From contig JAHHHD010000024.1 in assembly GCA_019359505.1 (NCBI GenBank), forward strand, positions 24,829-88,828: 64,000 nt of DNA, given 5' to 3'. How positions within the stretch are numbered: position 1 is the first letter of the stretch; each line of letters opens with the position of its first letter. A program made the translations under genes and the position numbers. The DNA comes from Drouetiella hepatica Uher 2000/2452. GTDB lineage: Bacteria > Cyanobacteriota > Cyanobacteriia > Elainellales > Elainellaceae. Below are positions 1 to 7,715 of this stretch, in pieces. The notes below the pieces were generated by a model that was not told the DNA's origin, searched no databases, and was given only the letters and a program-made list of their open reading frames with translations.

Positions 1-2403
1 TGGAGCCAGAGAATCAATCACTTCACTGAGCAAAGTCTGGACAGACAGCGTTTCGGCTGCAACCTGGGTACGCCCCACTCGTGAGTATTGCAGCAGCCCG
101 TTGATCAAAGACTCCATGCGGTGAACGCGCCCCCGCAAAAGCTGCATCTGGTGCTGATTTTCATCAGGGAGGCGATCGCCTAAGTCTTCCTCAATCCATT
201 CTGAGAGATTGGCGATCGCTCGCAGAGGGGCTTTCAGGTCATGGGAGGCAACATAGGCAAACTGATCAAGTTCGCGGTTGCGCTCTTCCAATAGCAGCGT
301 GGTGCTTGTCAGCAAACCATTGACCTGAAATAGCTCATTGGCACGTTCTTGAACCTGCATCTCGGTCTGCTTGCGATCGGTAATATCCGTTATGGTGCCC
401 ACATAGCCAATCATTTCGCCGTTTTCGAGAACTTCGGGCAGCGCTTGACAAACGACCCAAGTAAAGCTGCCGTCTGGTCGCTGATAGCGGTAGTCTGCCT
501 GATAGGGCAATCGATTCTTAACCGAGGCAAGCCACTCTGTCACCATGTGTTGCCGATCGTCGGGGTGAATCGATTGCTGCCAGCCCTCTCCTAGCCCTTC
601 CGAGATTGGCACTCCGGCAATTTCTGCCCAGTATTGGTTGAGGTAGGTGGCTCGTCCGTCGAGATCGGTTCGAAACATGCCGACGGGTAAGATCTGGTTG
701 AGCGTAGCGTAGCGGCGTTCGCTTTCCCGGAGAGCTTCTTCGGCTTGCTTGCGATCGGTAATGTCTGTAATGGTGCCCACATATCCAATGATCTCGTCGT
801 TATCCAACATTTCGGGCAAAGCCTGACAGACCACCCAGGCTAGCTCACCGTTAGCGTGCTGAAACCGCAGCTCTGCCTGGAACGGCAGACGGGCGCGCAC
901 GGTTTCATACCAGTTTTTAACGAGCGAACGGCGATCGTTGGGGTGGATGGCTCGCCGCCAACCGCTGCCTCTTGCCTCGGCAAAGGTCAATCCCGCAATT
1001 TCTGTCCAGCGTTCGTTGACGTAGAGGTATTTGCCATTGCGATCGGTTTTGAAGATGCCCACCGGAGACATCCGCGCCAAGTTGGCGTAGCGGTGTTCGC
1101 TTTCCCGCAGAGCCTGCTCGGTTTGCTTGCGATCGGTGATGTCAGTAATGGTGCCCACATAGCCCACCACTCTGCCGTCCTCCAGAGTTTCAGGGAAAGC
1201 CTGACCTAATACCCAGGCAACCTGCCCATCGGGATGCTGAAAGCGACACTCGGTATAAAGCGCCTGCTTGGTACTCATTGCCTCCTGCGATTCCCAAATT
1301 ACGCGATCGCGATCGTCAGGATGGAGGGCATTCGTCCAACCCTCGCCTTCGATATCACCCGTTAAAAATCCTGAGATTTCTCGCCAGCGCTGGTTGACAT
1401 AAAGGCACTTGCCTAGGGGATCAGTACGGAAGATGCCCACTGGAGAGCGTTGCGCTAACGTCGCAAACAAGAGTTCACTTTCCTGAAGGGCTTTCTCAGT
1501 TTGCTTGCGCTCCATAATATTTTCAAAGGCTACCCCAGCACATTGATTAGGCAATGGAAAGACTCTAAAACTGTAGATACCGCTGACAAGATCATCGCTA
1601 TACTCAGCTTCGGGCTTGGTTTCTGCAACGCCCGATCGGGCAACTCTGGCAATGATCTCGACATCTTCTGGAGGAATGGCGGGAAAACAATCGGCTATCC
1701 GCTTACCCACCAGGGTTTTAGTCGGGCGGTTTGCCATCTGCTCAGCCAAAGGATTAGAGGTGACTAGCTCCAGCGAATAGGGATCAGCGCGATCGGCTAA
1801 ACGCCAAACATGTACCCCAACCTGCATCGCTTGAACAATATCTGTGTAAAGCTGCATTTCCGCTGGGGTACATGGGGTAACTTGGGCAGCTGCTTCAGCC
1901 GCTTTTTTATATTGAGTGATATCTTTGCCTTCTGCTAGCAGCAGCAAGACTACGCCTTCGTCGCTGCAAATAGGCTTGAGCGACAAATCGATCGTCATTG
2001 CCCGATCGCCTGCCACGAGATCAACTTCGCAAGACACGGCTTCATCGCTCACGGCGGCAGCAATCGCCTGCTGTAGCTGCGTCCGAGCAGTAGACTCCGA
2101 CCCACCGCAAACTTCCCAAAAAGGTTGCCCCACAACTTCGGCGATCGGCACGCCCACAAACTTCAGCAAAGCTCGATTGGCTTCTAATACCGTGCCAAAG
2201 GCATCTAGCAGAGCCGTCAGTTGGGAGGACTCTTGAAAGGCTTTAAAAAACTTTTGCTCGTTCAGATGCAAGAGATTATCCGACAGATGAAGATTATAGG
2301 CTCCCATGAAAGCTTGACGAGGCTGTCCTACCTCTAAATCGAGACAATCTGGGTCGGACTTTGCCTCTGAGTAAACCGTATCAAGCTTATGGATTTGACT
2401 CAT
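1..2403 (-). CDS. Multi-PAS sensor histidine kinase (3' end cut by window edge)
   Basis: Cytoplasmic-type sensor kinase read on the minus strand from an ATG at 2403; the C-terminal ATPase domain lies outside the window. About five PAS modules can be followed. The first two occupy roughly residues 55-300. Three closely related PAS-PAC copies follow, each ending in a GTITDITDRKQTE-type sequence near 1130, 752 and 374, a spacing of exactly 378 bp (126 codons). The HisKA dimerisation/phosphoacceptor helix follows, with the H-box SHDLKAPLRAI and the phosphoacceptor at about His721. The frame is open from start to edge. No transmembrane segment is evident. The H-box resembles the phytochrome-like SHDL class of cyanobacterial kinases. 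The ligand and response regulator cannot be told from this sequence. Confidence 0.9.
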   Translation of the reverse strand, partial: MSQIHKLDTVYSEAKSDPDCLDLEVGQPRQAFMGAYNLHLSDNLLHLNEQKFFKAFQESSQLTALLDAFGTVLEANRALLKFVGVPIAEVVGQPFWEVCGGSESTARTQLQQAIAAAVSDEAVSCEVDLVAGDRAMTIDLSLKPICSDEGVVLLLLAEGKDITQYKKAAEAAAQVTPCTPAEMQLYTDIVQAMQVGVHVWRLADRADPYSLELVTSNPLAEQMANRPTKTLVGKRIADCFPAIPPEDVEIIARVARSGVAETKPEAEYSDDLVSGIYSFRVFPLPNQCAGVAFENIMERKQTEKALQESELLFATLAQRSPVGIFRTDPLGKCLYVNQRWREISGFLTGDIEGEGWTNALHPDDRDRVIWESQEAMSTKQALYTECRFQHPDGQVAWVLGQAFPETLEDGRVVGYVGTITDITDRKQTEQALRESEHRYANLARMSPVGIFKTDRNGKYLYVNERWTEIAGLTFAEARGSGWRRAIHPNDRRSLVKNWYETVRARLPFQAELRFQHANGELAWVVCQALPEMLDNDEIIGYVGTITDITDRKQAEEALRESERRYATLNQILPVGMFRTDLDGRATYLNQYWAEIAGVPISEGLGEGWQQSIHPDDRQHMVTEWLASVKNRLPYQADYRYQRPDGSFTWVVCQALPEVLENGEMIGYVGTITDITDRKQTEMQVQERANELFQVNGLLTSTTLLLEERNRELDQFAYVASHDLKAPLRAIANLSEWIEEDLGDRLPDENQHQMQLLRGRVHRMESLINGLLQYSRVGRTQVAAETLSVQTLLSEVIDSLAP

Positions 2404-2652
2404 GCAGCAGCCTCAATCAGGAAACATACAATCCATGATAGACATTGGAAAAGCATTAGGAGGAAGGAGGTGCCAAGGCTAAATTATAAAGCTGCAAAAT
2501 GAGTCAGTAATTTTGTGCCATCAGCTACATACATTAAAAATCGTTACTTTCTCTGCTTGATTCGGGACAAGCCGATTATGAATCCCGTAATGTCAGGGGT
2601 CTGAGATATCAAGCTTAATCTTCTCCCTATAGACCCGTATACAAATCTTTTC
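2404..2652. promoter_or_regulatory. Divergent intergenic region between the kinase and pebA
   Basis: This 249 bp gap separates the minus-strand kinase start from the plus-strand pebA start, so it must hold promoters for both. No confident -10/-35 pair or strong ribosome binding site is visible before pebA. The AGGAGGAAGGAGG purine tract near 2460 faces away from the kinase start and is not placed to serve pebA. Confidence 0.4.
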
Positions 2653-3381
2653 ATGTACAAACCTTTTCTTGAGCATCTGGAACGATCGCTGTTTCAAAAG
2701 TTTGATTTGCAGAGTCGCTCGATTCCAGCAGGGCTAGAGTATCGGGTGAGCGATCGCGGTCGCAACCCCGCTACCATTCAAAGCTGGTGCTACCAATGTC
2801 CAGAGTTTCGGAAAATTCGCTACACCTACATTGATGCCGGGGCAAGCGCTCAGATCTTCAATAGCGTAATTTATCCTGGATGCCACTACGATTTGCCCCT
2901 GCTGGGCATTGATTTTTTATCTTTTGGTCAGGTCAAAAACTTGATTGTGATGGACTTTCAGCCGCTGTTCCAAGATGAAGCCTATCTGAAGAAATATATT
3001 CATCCACTGAAGGTGCTGCATGAAAAATATCCAGACCTGGCGCAAGACTTGGAAATGAAGTTTTACGACGCAAACCAGTATTTCTCGAAATATCTGCTGT
3101 TTGCCAAAACTGATGCCGAAACCGTGAAAACCAGAGTGTTTGAGGCGTTCACGGATTATTTGAATCTTTACTGGCAAATGCTGGAAAACGCGCAACCCTT
3201 AACCGATCCTGAAGATATTCAGCGAATTGTCAAAGCGCAGAAGGACTACGATCAGTACAGCGCTGAACGCGACCCTGCATCAGGCTTGTTTGGCAGCTAC
3301 TTCGGACAGGACTGGTCAGAGCGCTTCCTACATGGTTTTTTGTTTGAAGATGCCGTGTCGTTAGCGACTGCGGCGGTCTAA
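2653..3381 (+). CDS. pebA: 15,16-dihydrobiliverdin:ferredoxin oxidoreductase (PebA)
   Basis: Ferredoxin-dependent bilin reductase that converts biliverdin IX-alpha to 15,16-dihydrobiliverdin, the first step to phycoerythrobilin. The 242 residues match the family's usual length. Recognisable PebA blocks are IQSWCYQCPEFRKIRYT, IFNSVIYPGCHYDLPLLGID (with the conserved active-site Asp), the MDFQPLFQD strand, YDANQYFSKYLLF and the C-terminal YSAERDPASGLF/WSERFLHGFLF. It lies 20 nt before pebB, so the two are probably cotranscribed; PebA hands its product to PebB. The PebA assignment over PebB or PcyA rests on the W-x-x-P-F-R region and the C-terminal motif as known from Synechococcus PebA. Confidence 0.88.
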   Translation: MYKPFLEHLERSLFQKFDLQSRSIPAGLEYRVSDRGRNPATIQSWCYQCPEFRKIRYTYIDAGASAQIFNSVIYPGCHYDLPLLGIDFLSFGQVKNLIVMDFQPLFQDEAYLKKYIHPLKVLHEKYPDLAQDLEMKFYDANQYFSKYLLFAKTDAETVKTRVFEAFTDYLNLYWQMLENAQPLTDPEDIQRIVKAQKDYDQYSAERDPASGLFGSYFGQDWSERFLHGFLFEDAVSLATAAV

Positions 3382-3401
3382 TCTGTTACTAAAAATACTC
3401 C

Positions 3402-4145
3402 ATGACCCTCTATCAGCCCTTTCTCGACTACGCGATCGCCCTTCTGCAAGAATGCCCAGACCTACAGCCTTACCCGATTCCGGCTGGGTTTGAAACGAAG
3501 TCGGCGATCGTCGGCAAAGGCAAGCATCAGGATGAGATCTTGACCACTAGCTATGCCTACCAAACGCAAAAACTGCGGCAAATCCGGGCAGCCCATGTCC
3601 AGAGCAACTCGTTTCAAGTGCTAAATTTTGTAATTTTTCCTCATCTCAATTACGATCTGCCCTTCTTTGGCGCGGATTTGGTGACGCTACCGGGCGGACA
3701 TCTGATCGCGATAGATATGCAGCCGCTGTTTCGAGATGATGAGGGCTACCAGGCAAAATATACCCAGCCGATTCTGCCGATGTTTGAGGCTCATCGATCG
3801 CATCTGCCTTGGGGTGGCGACTTCCCAGATGAGGCTCGTCCCTTCTTCTCACCTGCCTTTCTCTGGACGCGCCCCCAGCAAGTTGAAGATGTAGAAACCT
3901 ATGTGTTTGCTGCCTTCAAAGATTATCTTCAGACCTATCTAAACTTTGTCGAGCAGGCACAGCCCGTCACCCAGCCTCAGCTCCTAGCAGACATAGAGCA
4001 AGCGCAACTCCGCTACCTTCGCTATCGAGCCGAAAAAGATCCGGCAAGGGGAATGCTGACGCGCTTCTATGGCGCTGAATGGACAGAGGAATATATCCAC
4101 GGATTTTTGTTCGATCTAGAAAGAAAGAGGGTGCTTAGCCGCTGA
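3402..4145 (+). CDS. pebB: Phycoerythrobilin:ferredoxin oxidoreductase (PebB)
   Basis: Second bilin reductase of the pathway, reducing 15,16-dihydrobiliverdin to 3Z-phycoerythrobilin with ferredoxin electrons. The 247-residue protein shows the characteristic PebB sequence [68 protein letters not shown] and the C-terminal [25 protein letters not shown]. It directly follows pebA and precedes the phycocyanin genes by about 400 bp. PebAB presence implies that phycoerythrobilin is used by a phycoerythrin or another acceptor encoded elsewhere, because the neighbouring biliproteins are of the phycocyanin type. Confidence 0.93.
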   Translation: MTLYQPFLDYAIALLQECPDLQPYPIPAGFETKSAIVGKGKHQDEILTTSYAYQTQKLRQIRAAHVQSNSFQVLNFVIFPHLNYDLPFFGADLVTLPGGHLIAIDMQPLFRDDEGYQAKYTQPILPMFEAHRSHLPWGGDFPDEARPFFSPAFLWTRPQQVEDVETYVFAAFKDYLQTYLNFVEQAQPVTQPQLLADIEQAQLRYLRYRAEKDPARGMLTRFYGAEWTEEYIHGFLFDLERKRVLSR

Positions 4146-4544
4146 TGCCCTTAATAAAGAATTTAGATTGTTAACACTTCTTCATATTCTCAATTATTTT
4201 TCTGAGGCTTTGAATTCCGCATGTTGGAAAAGCGCACCCCTCTGTAGCGCTGGAAAGAATGCCCCTAATCACCTGAATGGGCGGGTTATTGAGTGTTTAA
4301 GGGCGACCTGCAAATCTGAGACTTCTCGGCTTAAAGGCACTATCCTTGACAATTTGTAATAAATAACGATCCAACGACATAGTATAAACAGAGATGTTGA
4401 AGTGTTGTGCAAAGCAGATGCGGGCTACCTGTTATCTGATGAGGCAGGTTCTTCAAATCGCTTAAGAATTGTAAAATATTCCAAGCTTCCTCATTGGAAG
4501 ATAAGGAAACCGTTTCATTACAAACAAACTAGGAGATTTAGTTT
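4146..4544 (+). promoter_or_regulatory. cpcB upstream region with two small hairpins
   Basis: This 399 bp gap before cpcB contains no convincing gene; a 63-codon open frame at 4168-4359 has no recognisable features. It likely carries the cpc promoter and leader. Two short hairpins are visible: ACCTG/CAGGT around 4427-4451 and CTTCC/GGAAG at 4487-4501. The ribosome binding site AGGAG lies just upstream of the cpcB ATG (about 4531-4535). The exact promoter cannot be placed by eye. Confidence 0.45.
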
Positions 4545-5063
4545 ATGTTAGACGCATTTGCAAAGGTGGTTTCTCAGGCTGATGCACGGGGCGAGTACCT
4601 CAGCACCAATCAGCTAGACGCTCTGAGCGCAATGGTTGCTGAAGGCAACAAGCGCATGGATACCGTTAACCGGATCACCAGCAATTCATCGACAATCGTG
4701 GCAAATGCAGCTCGTGCGCTGTTTGCAGAACAGCCTCAGCTCATCACCCCCGGCGGCAATGCCTACACCAGCCGTCGGATGGCAGCTTGCCTCCGCGATA
4801 TGGAGATCATCTTGCGCTACATCACCTACGCAATCTTCGCAGGAGATGCCAGCATCTTGGACGATCGCTGCCTCAATGGTTTGAAAGAAACCTACTTGGC
4901 TCTGGGCACCCCCGGCGCTTCTGTGGCAGTTGGCGTTCAGAAAATGAAGGATGCTGCTTTGGCGATCGCCAACAATCCTGATGGCGTGACCAAAGGCGAC
5001 TGTGCCAGCCTAATGGGTGAAGTGGCTAGCTACTTTGACAAGGCTGCTTCTGCGGTTGCTTAA
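4545..5063 (+). CDS. cpcB: C-phycocyanin beta subunit
   Basis: Light-harvesting beta subunit of phycobilisome rods, 172 residues as usual for CpcB. Bilin attachment cysteines are visible at Cys82 (in [12 protein letters not shown]) and Cys153 (in KGDCASL), and Asn72 is the conserved methylated asparagine. The Cys-rich insertion of phycoerythrin beta (about 184 aa) is absent and there is no second A-ring cysteine pair near residue 50, so this is not CpeB. Phycoerythrocyanin beta is close in sequence and was considered, but the partner is clearly CpcA. A good Shine-Dalgarno precedes the start. Cys153 and Cys82 would be chromophorylated by CpcT and CpcS/U enzymes, which are not in this window. 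Confidence 0.95.
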   Translation: MLDAFAKVVSQADARGEYLSTNQLDALSAMVAEGNKRMDTVNRITSNSSTIVANAARALFAEQPQLITPGGNAYTSRRMAACLRDMEIILRYITYAIFAGDASILDDRCLNGLKETYLALGTPGASVAVGVQKMKDAALAIANNPDGVTKGDCASLMGEVASYFDKAASAVA

Positions 5064-5153
5064 GCTGCGCCTCAAGTTTTTCAGTCCGTTGGCATCTGAG
5101 ATAGTTGCCTGAGGTCATTTCAAAATACAAGATTAACTGGAGAGAATCTGAAC

Positions 5154-5642
5154 ATGAAAACCCCCTTAACCGAAGCAGTTTCTGCTGCTGATTCCCAAGG
5201 ACGCTTCTTAAGCTCCACCGAGATCCAAACTGCATTTGGTCGTTTCCGTCAGGCTTCTGCTGGTTTGGAAGCAGCAAAAGTTCTAAGCTCTAAGGCTTCG
5301 ACCCTGGCTTCTGGCGCGGCAAATGCTGTGTACCAAAAGTTTCCGTACACCACCAGCATGACTGGGCCTAACTTTGCTTCTACGCAAGTGGGCAAAGACA
5401 AGTGTGTGCGTGACATCGGCTACTACCTGCGCATGGTCACCTACTGCCTAGTTGTGGGCGGCACAGGTCCCATGGATGACTATCTGATCGGCGGCATTGC
5501 TGAAATCAACCGCACTTTCGATCTGTCTCCTAGCTGGTATGTTGAAGCTTTGAAGCACATCAAGGCTAACCACGGCTTGAGCGGCGACCCTGCTGTTGAA
5601 GCAAATTCCTACCTCGACTACGCAATCAATGCGCTGAGCTAG
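5154..5642 (+). CDS. cpcA: C-phycocyanin alpha subunit
   Basis: Partner of CpcB in the phycocyanin hexamer; 162 residues, the standard length. The single bilin cysteine is Cys84 in [15 protein letters not shown]. The conserved C-terminus ([15 protein letters not shown]) is present. Phycoerythrocyanin alpha is excluded by the CpcA-like [16 protein letters not shown] and [10 protein letters not shown] regions. The gene starts 90 bp after cpcB behind a clear GGAGAG ribosome binding site. Cys84 is the substrate of the CpcE/CpcF lyase encoded immediately downstream. Confidence 0.96.
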   Translation: MKTPLTEAVSAADSQGRFLSSTEIQTAFGRFRQASAGLEAAKVLSSKASTLASGAANAVYQKFPYTTSMTGPNFASTQVGKDKCVRDIGYYLRMVTYCLVVGGTGPMDDYLIGGIAEINRTFDLSPSWYVEALKHIKANHGLSGDPAVEANSYLDYAINALS

Positions 5643-5674
5643 GTATTGGGTTGGCATGAAGCCGATTAAGTGAA

Positions 5675-5742
5675 CGATTTTGCCCGGAGGGGTAAGCAGT
5701 AGCCAGCTCAGGTTGGTCTTTGTTTACGCTTCCGGGCATCGT
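5675..5742 (+). promoter_or_regulatory. cpcA-cpcE intercistronic stem-loop
   Basis: TGCCCGGA (5681-5688) pairs perfectly with TCCGGGCA (5731-5738), with further partial pairing just outside. No T-run follows directly. In phycobilisome operons, such hairpins between the abundant structural genes and the lyase genes are commonly mRNA processing, stabilising or attenuation elements; that role is inferred here. Confidence 0.5.
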
Positions 5743-5807
5743 CTTTAAAGAGGCAGCCTGCTAAAAAAATGGCAAGCTATTAAGCACAGACTTTGTTACG
5801 GCTCAAC

Positions 5808-6632
5808 ATGAACAGCGAATCTGGGATTCAGGACGATACTCAACTCACCATAGAACAGGCGATCGCCAATCTTCAGGGAGAAGATCTGGGGCTGCGAGTC
5901 TATGCGGCCTGGTGGCTGGGGCGGTTTCGAGTCGATGCGCCAGAAGCGATCGATGTGCTGATGGCGGCTCTGGAAGATGAGGACGATCGCACCCATACGG
6001 GCGGCTATCCGCTGCGGCGCAATGCGGCAAGGGCATTGGGAAAATTGGGCGATCGTCGTGCGGTTCCCGTGTTGCTCCATGCTTTGACCTGCTCAGATTT
6101 TTATGTGCGAGAGGCGGCGGCGCAGTCTTTGGAAATGTTAGGCGATCGCTCCAGTATTTCCCTGTTAGTGGAGCTGTTGAACGATCGCGTTGCCGGAACG
6201 CATCCTGCTCCCGAACCGCCTCAGCTGACTCAACCCTTCGATGCCATCTTGGAGGCGTTGGGGACTTTGGGCGCAGTCGAGGCAATTCCGGATATTCGCC
6301 CCTTCTTAGACCATTTTGTGCCGCGCGTTCAGTATGCAGCCGCGCGCGCCATGTACCAGTTATCTGAACCTGGAATGGCGGACGAATACGGCGATCGCTT
6401 GGTTCAAGCCCTATCTCACGATGACTTGCAGCTCCGTCGCGCTGTGCTGGCAGATTTGGGGGCGATCGGCTATCTGGGTGCTGCTGATGCTATTGCTCAG
6501 ACTCTGGCCGAGAATAGCCTGAAGCTAATTTCGCTGAAGGGCTTGCTAGAAAAACAGGTGTTGTTGACTTCGCCACCCCATTTGTCTCCGGGCGCGATTA
6601 AAGTCATGACAATTATGGATGAATTGTTGTAG
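5808..6632 (+). CDS. cpcE: Phycocyanobilin lyase subunit CpcE
   Basis: Alpha half of the heterodimeric CpcE/CpcF lyase that joins phycocyanobilin to Cys84 of CpcA. The protein is built of HEAT-like/PBS-lyase repeats; visible units include LRVYAAWWLGRF, LRRNAARALGKLGDR, VREAAAQSLEMLGDR and VQYAAARAMYQL. At 274 residues it has the normal length. The ATG at 5808 is preferred over an in-frame TTG five codons upstream. It lies in the cpcBA-cpcEF arrangement without rod linker genes in between, as known for one cpc operon of Calothrix/Fremyella. PecE or a lyase-isomerase is less likely next to CpcA. Confidence 0.9.
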   Translation: MNSESGIQDDTQLTIEQAIANLQGEDLGLRVYAAWWLGRFRVDAPEAIDVLMAALEDEDDRTHTGGYPLRRNAARALGKLGDRRAVPVLLHALTCSDFYVREAAAQSLEMLGDRSSISLLVELLNDRVAGTHPAPEPPQLTQPFDAILEALGTLGAVEAIPDIRPFLDHFVPRVQYAAARAMYQLSEPGMADEYGDRLVQALSHDDLQLRRAVLADLGAIGYLGAADAIAQTLAENSLKLISLKGLLEKQVLLTSPPHLSPGAIKVMTIMDELL

Positions 6633-6677
6633 CAGGAGTCACAATGAAGACAGGATTTATCGATCGTTTTCCTTGCC

Positions 6678-7490
6678 ATGTCTGACTCTCTTTCCCCTTT
6701 GATTCGGGCTGTAGAAGCCGCAGATTCTTCTACGCTATTGACAGAAGCGGTGCAAAATTTGGCGGCAGCTCGTCAGACAGGTGCTATTCCTACGCTCATT
6801 GCGGCATTGAGCTACAACAATCCGGGAGCGGCAGTGGCGGCAGTGGAAGGACTCATTCATCTGGGAGAGCCAGCCGTTCCTGCGCTGATTGAGCTGCTTG
6901 ATCTGCACAACTATACCGCTCGCTCTTGGGCAATTCGCGCTTTGGCAGGCATTGGCGATCCCAGAGGGCTGGTGACTTTGCTGGGAGTGGCAACCGCCGA
7001 CTTTTCCCTCAGCGTCCGACGGGCGGCGGCTCGTGGGCTGGGCATGATGAAATGGCACTGGTTCCCTGCCGATCTGCTGGAAGTTGCCCAGGAGGAGGTG
7101 CTAGAAGCCCTGCTGTTTGTAGCTCAGCAGGATGATGAATGGGTGGTGCGTTATGCTGCCGTGGTGGGTTTGCAGTCGCTGACGGGTGCCGTTGACGAGA
7201 CTTATTCAGAGTGGCGATCGCGCATTCACTCTCAATTTGAGTACATGGCGAATCATGATCAGAGTGCAGCAGTGCGTGCCCGCGTCTGGATGGCGCAACA
7301 GCAGATTCAGGCAGGCGCTATTGTGCCACCTGTTGAGGACCGATCGCCTCTCTCTTCTACAGATTGGCAGGTCATTTTAGAAGGGTTATACAGCCGCAAA
7401 GGGCAAGAGCGGCTTGTGTTAGCAGAGGGAGATCCGCGTCGGTATCATGGACTGGCTGTATCGATCGCCCAAAAGACTGAAAACTCCTAA
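6678..7490 (+). CDS. cpcF: Phycocyanobilin lyase subunit CpcF
   Basis: Second subunit of the CpcE/CpcF bilin lyase, also HEAT-repeat based. Repeat units such as YNNPGAAVAAVEGLIHLG, YTARSWAIRALAGIGDPRG, LSVRRAAARGLGMM and WVVRYAAVVGLQSL match CpcF. No NHCP-like lyase-isomerase motif, typical of PecF, is seen. At 270 residues it is longer than most CpcF proteins (about 210-215). The extra C-terminal stretch from about residue 215 ends in LSSTDWQVILEGLYSRKGQERL and is not repeat-like. It starts 45 bp after cpcE and is followed by a terminator. Confidence 0.87.
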   Translation: MSDSLSPLIRAVEAADSSTLLTEAVQNLAAARQTGAIPTLIAALSYNNPGAAVAAVEGLIHLGEPAVPALIELLDLHNYTARSWAIRALAGIGDPRGLVTLLGVATADFSLSVRRAAARGLGMMKWHWFPADLLEVAQEEVLEALLFVAQQDDEWVVRYAAVVGLQSLTGAVDETYSEWRSRIHSQFEYMANHDQSAAVRARVWMAQQQIQAGAIVPPVEDRSPLSSTDWQVILEGLYSRKGQERLVLAEGDPRRYHGLAVSIAQKTENS

Positions 7491-7540
7491 ATTTCAGACA
7501 TCATCCCCAGGCATTGCTGAATCTGGGTATGATTTTTTTG

Positions 7541-7565
7541 AAAGAGGCGATCGGCGCCTTTTTTT
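7541..7565 (+). terminator. Rho-independent terminator after cpcF
   Basis: AGGCG (7545-7549) and CGCCT (7555-7559) form a short stem around ATCGG, followed by a seven-T run. The upstream AAAG extends pairing with the T-run. It sits about 50 bp after the cpcF stop and closes the pigment cluster. Confidence 0.7.
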
Positions 7566-7715
7566 AAAATTACACACCGTTAACCAGCAACGCCCAAACC
7601 CAGACAGCTTATACGTATAGATCGCCCGAAATGAGGAGAATTTGAATCCAGGGTTACAATAGCGGTGTCTATGTGATTTTGTCTGATTCATGATTGCGAT
7701 CGCATCCTTAAATTT

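Noticed and set aside
4168..4359. 63-codon open frame between pebB and cpcB
   Set aside because: No ribosome binding site, no recognisable composition or motif, and it lies in the probable cpc promoter region.
4545..5642. Phycoerythrin or phycoerythrocyanin subunit genes
   Set aside because: CpcB lacks the phycoerythrin insertion and extra cysteines, and the alpha subunit matches CpcA rather than PecA around the chromophore site.
5796..6285. Minus-strand open frames opposite cpcE
   Set aside because: They are mirror frames of the GC-rich repeat coding sequence and contain no recognised domains.
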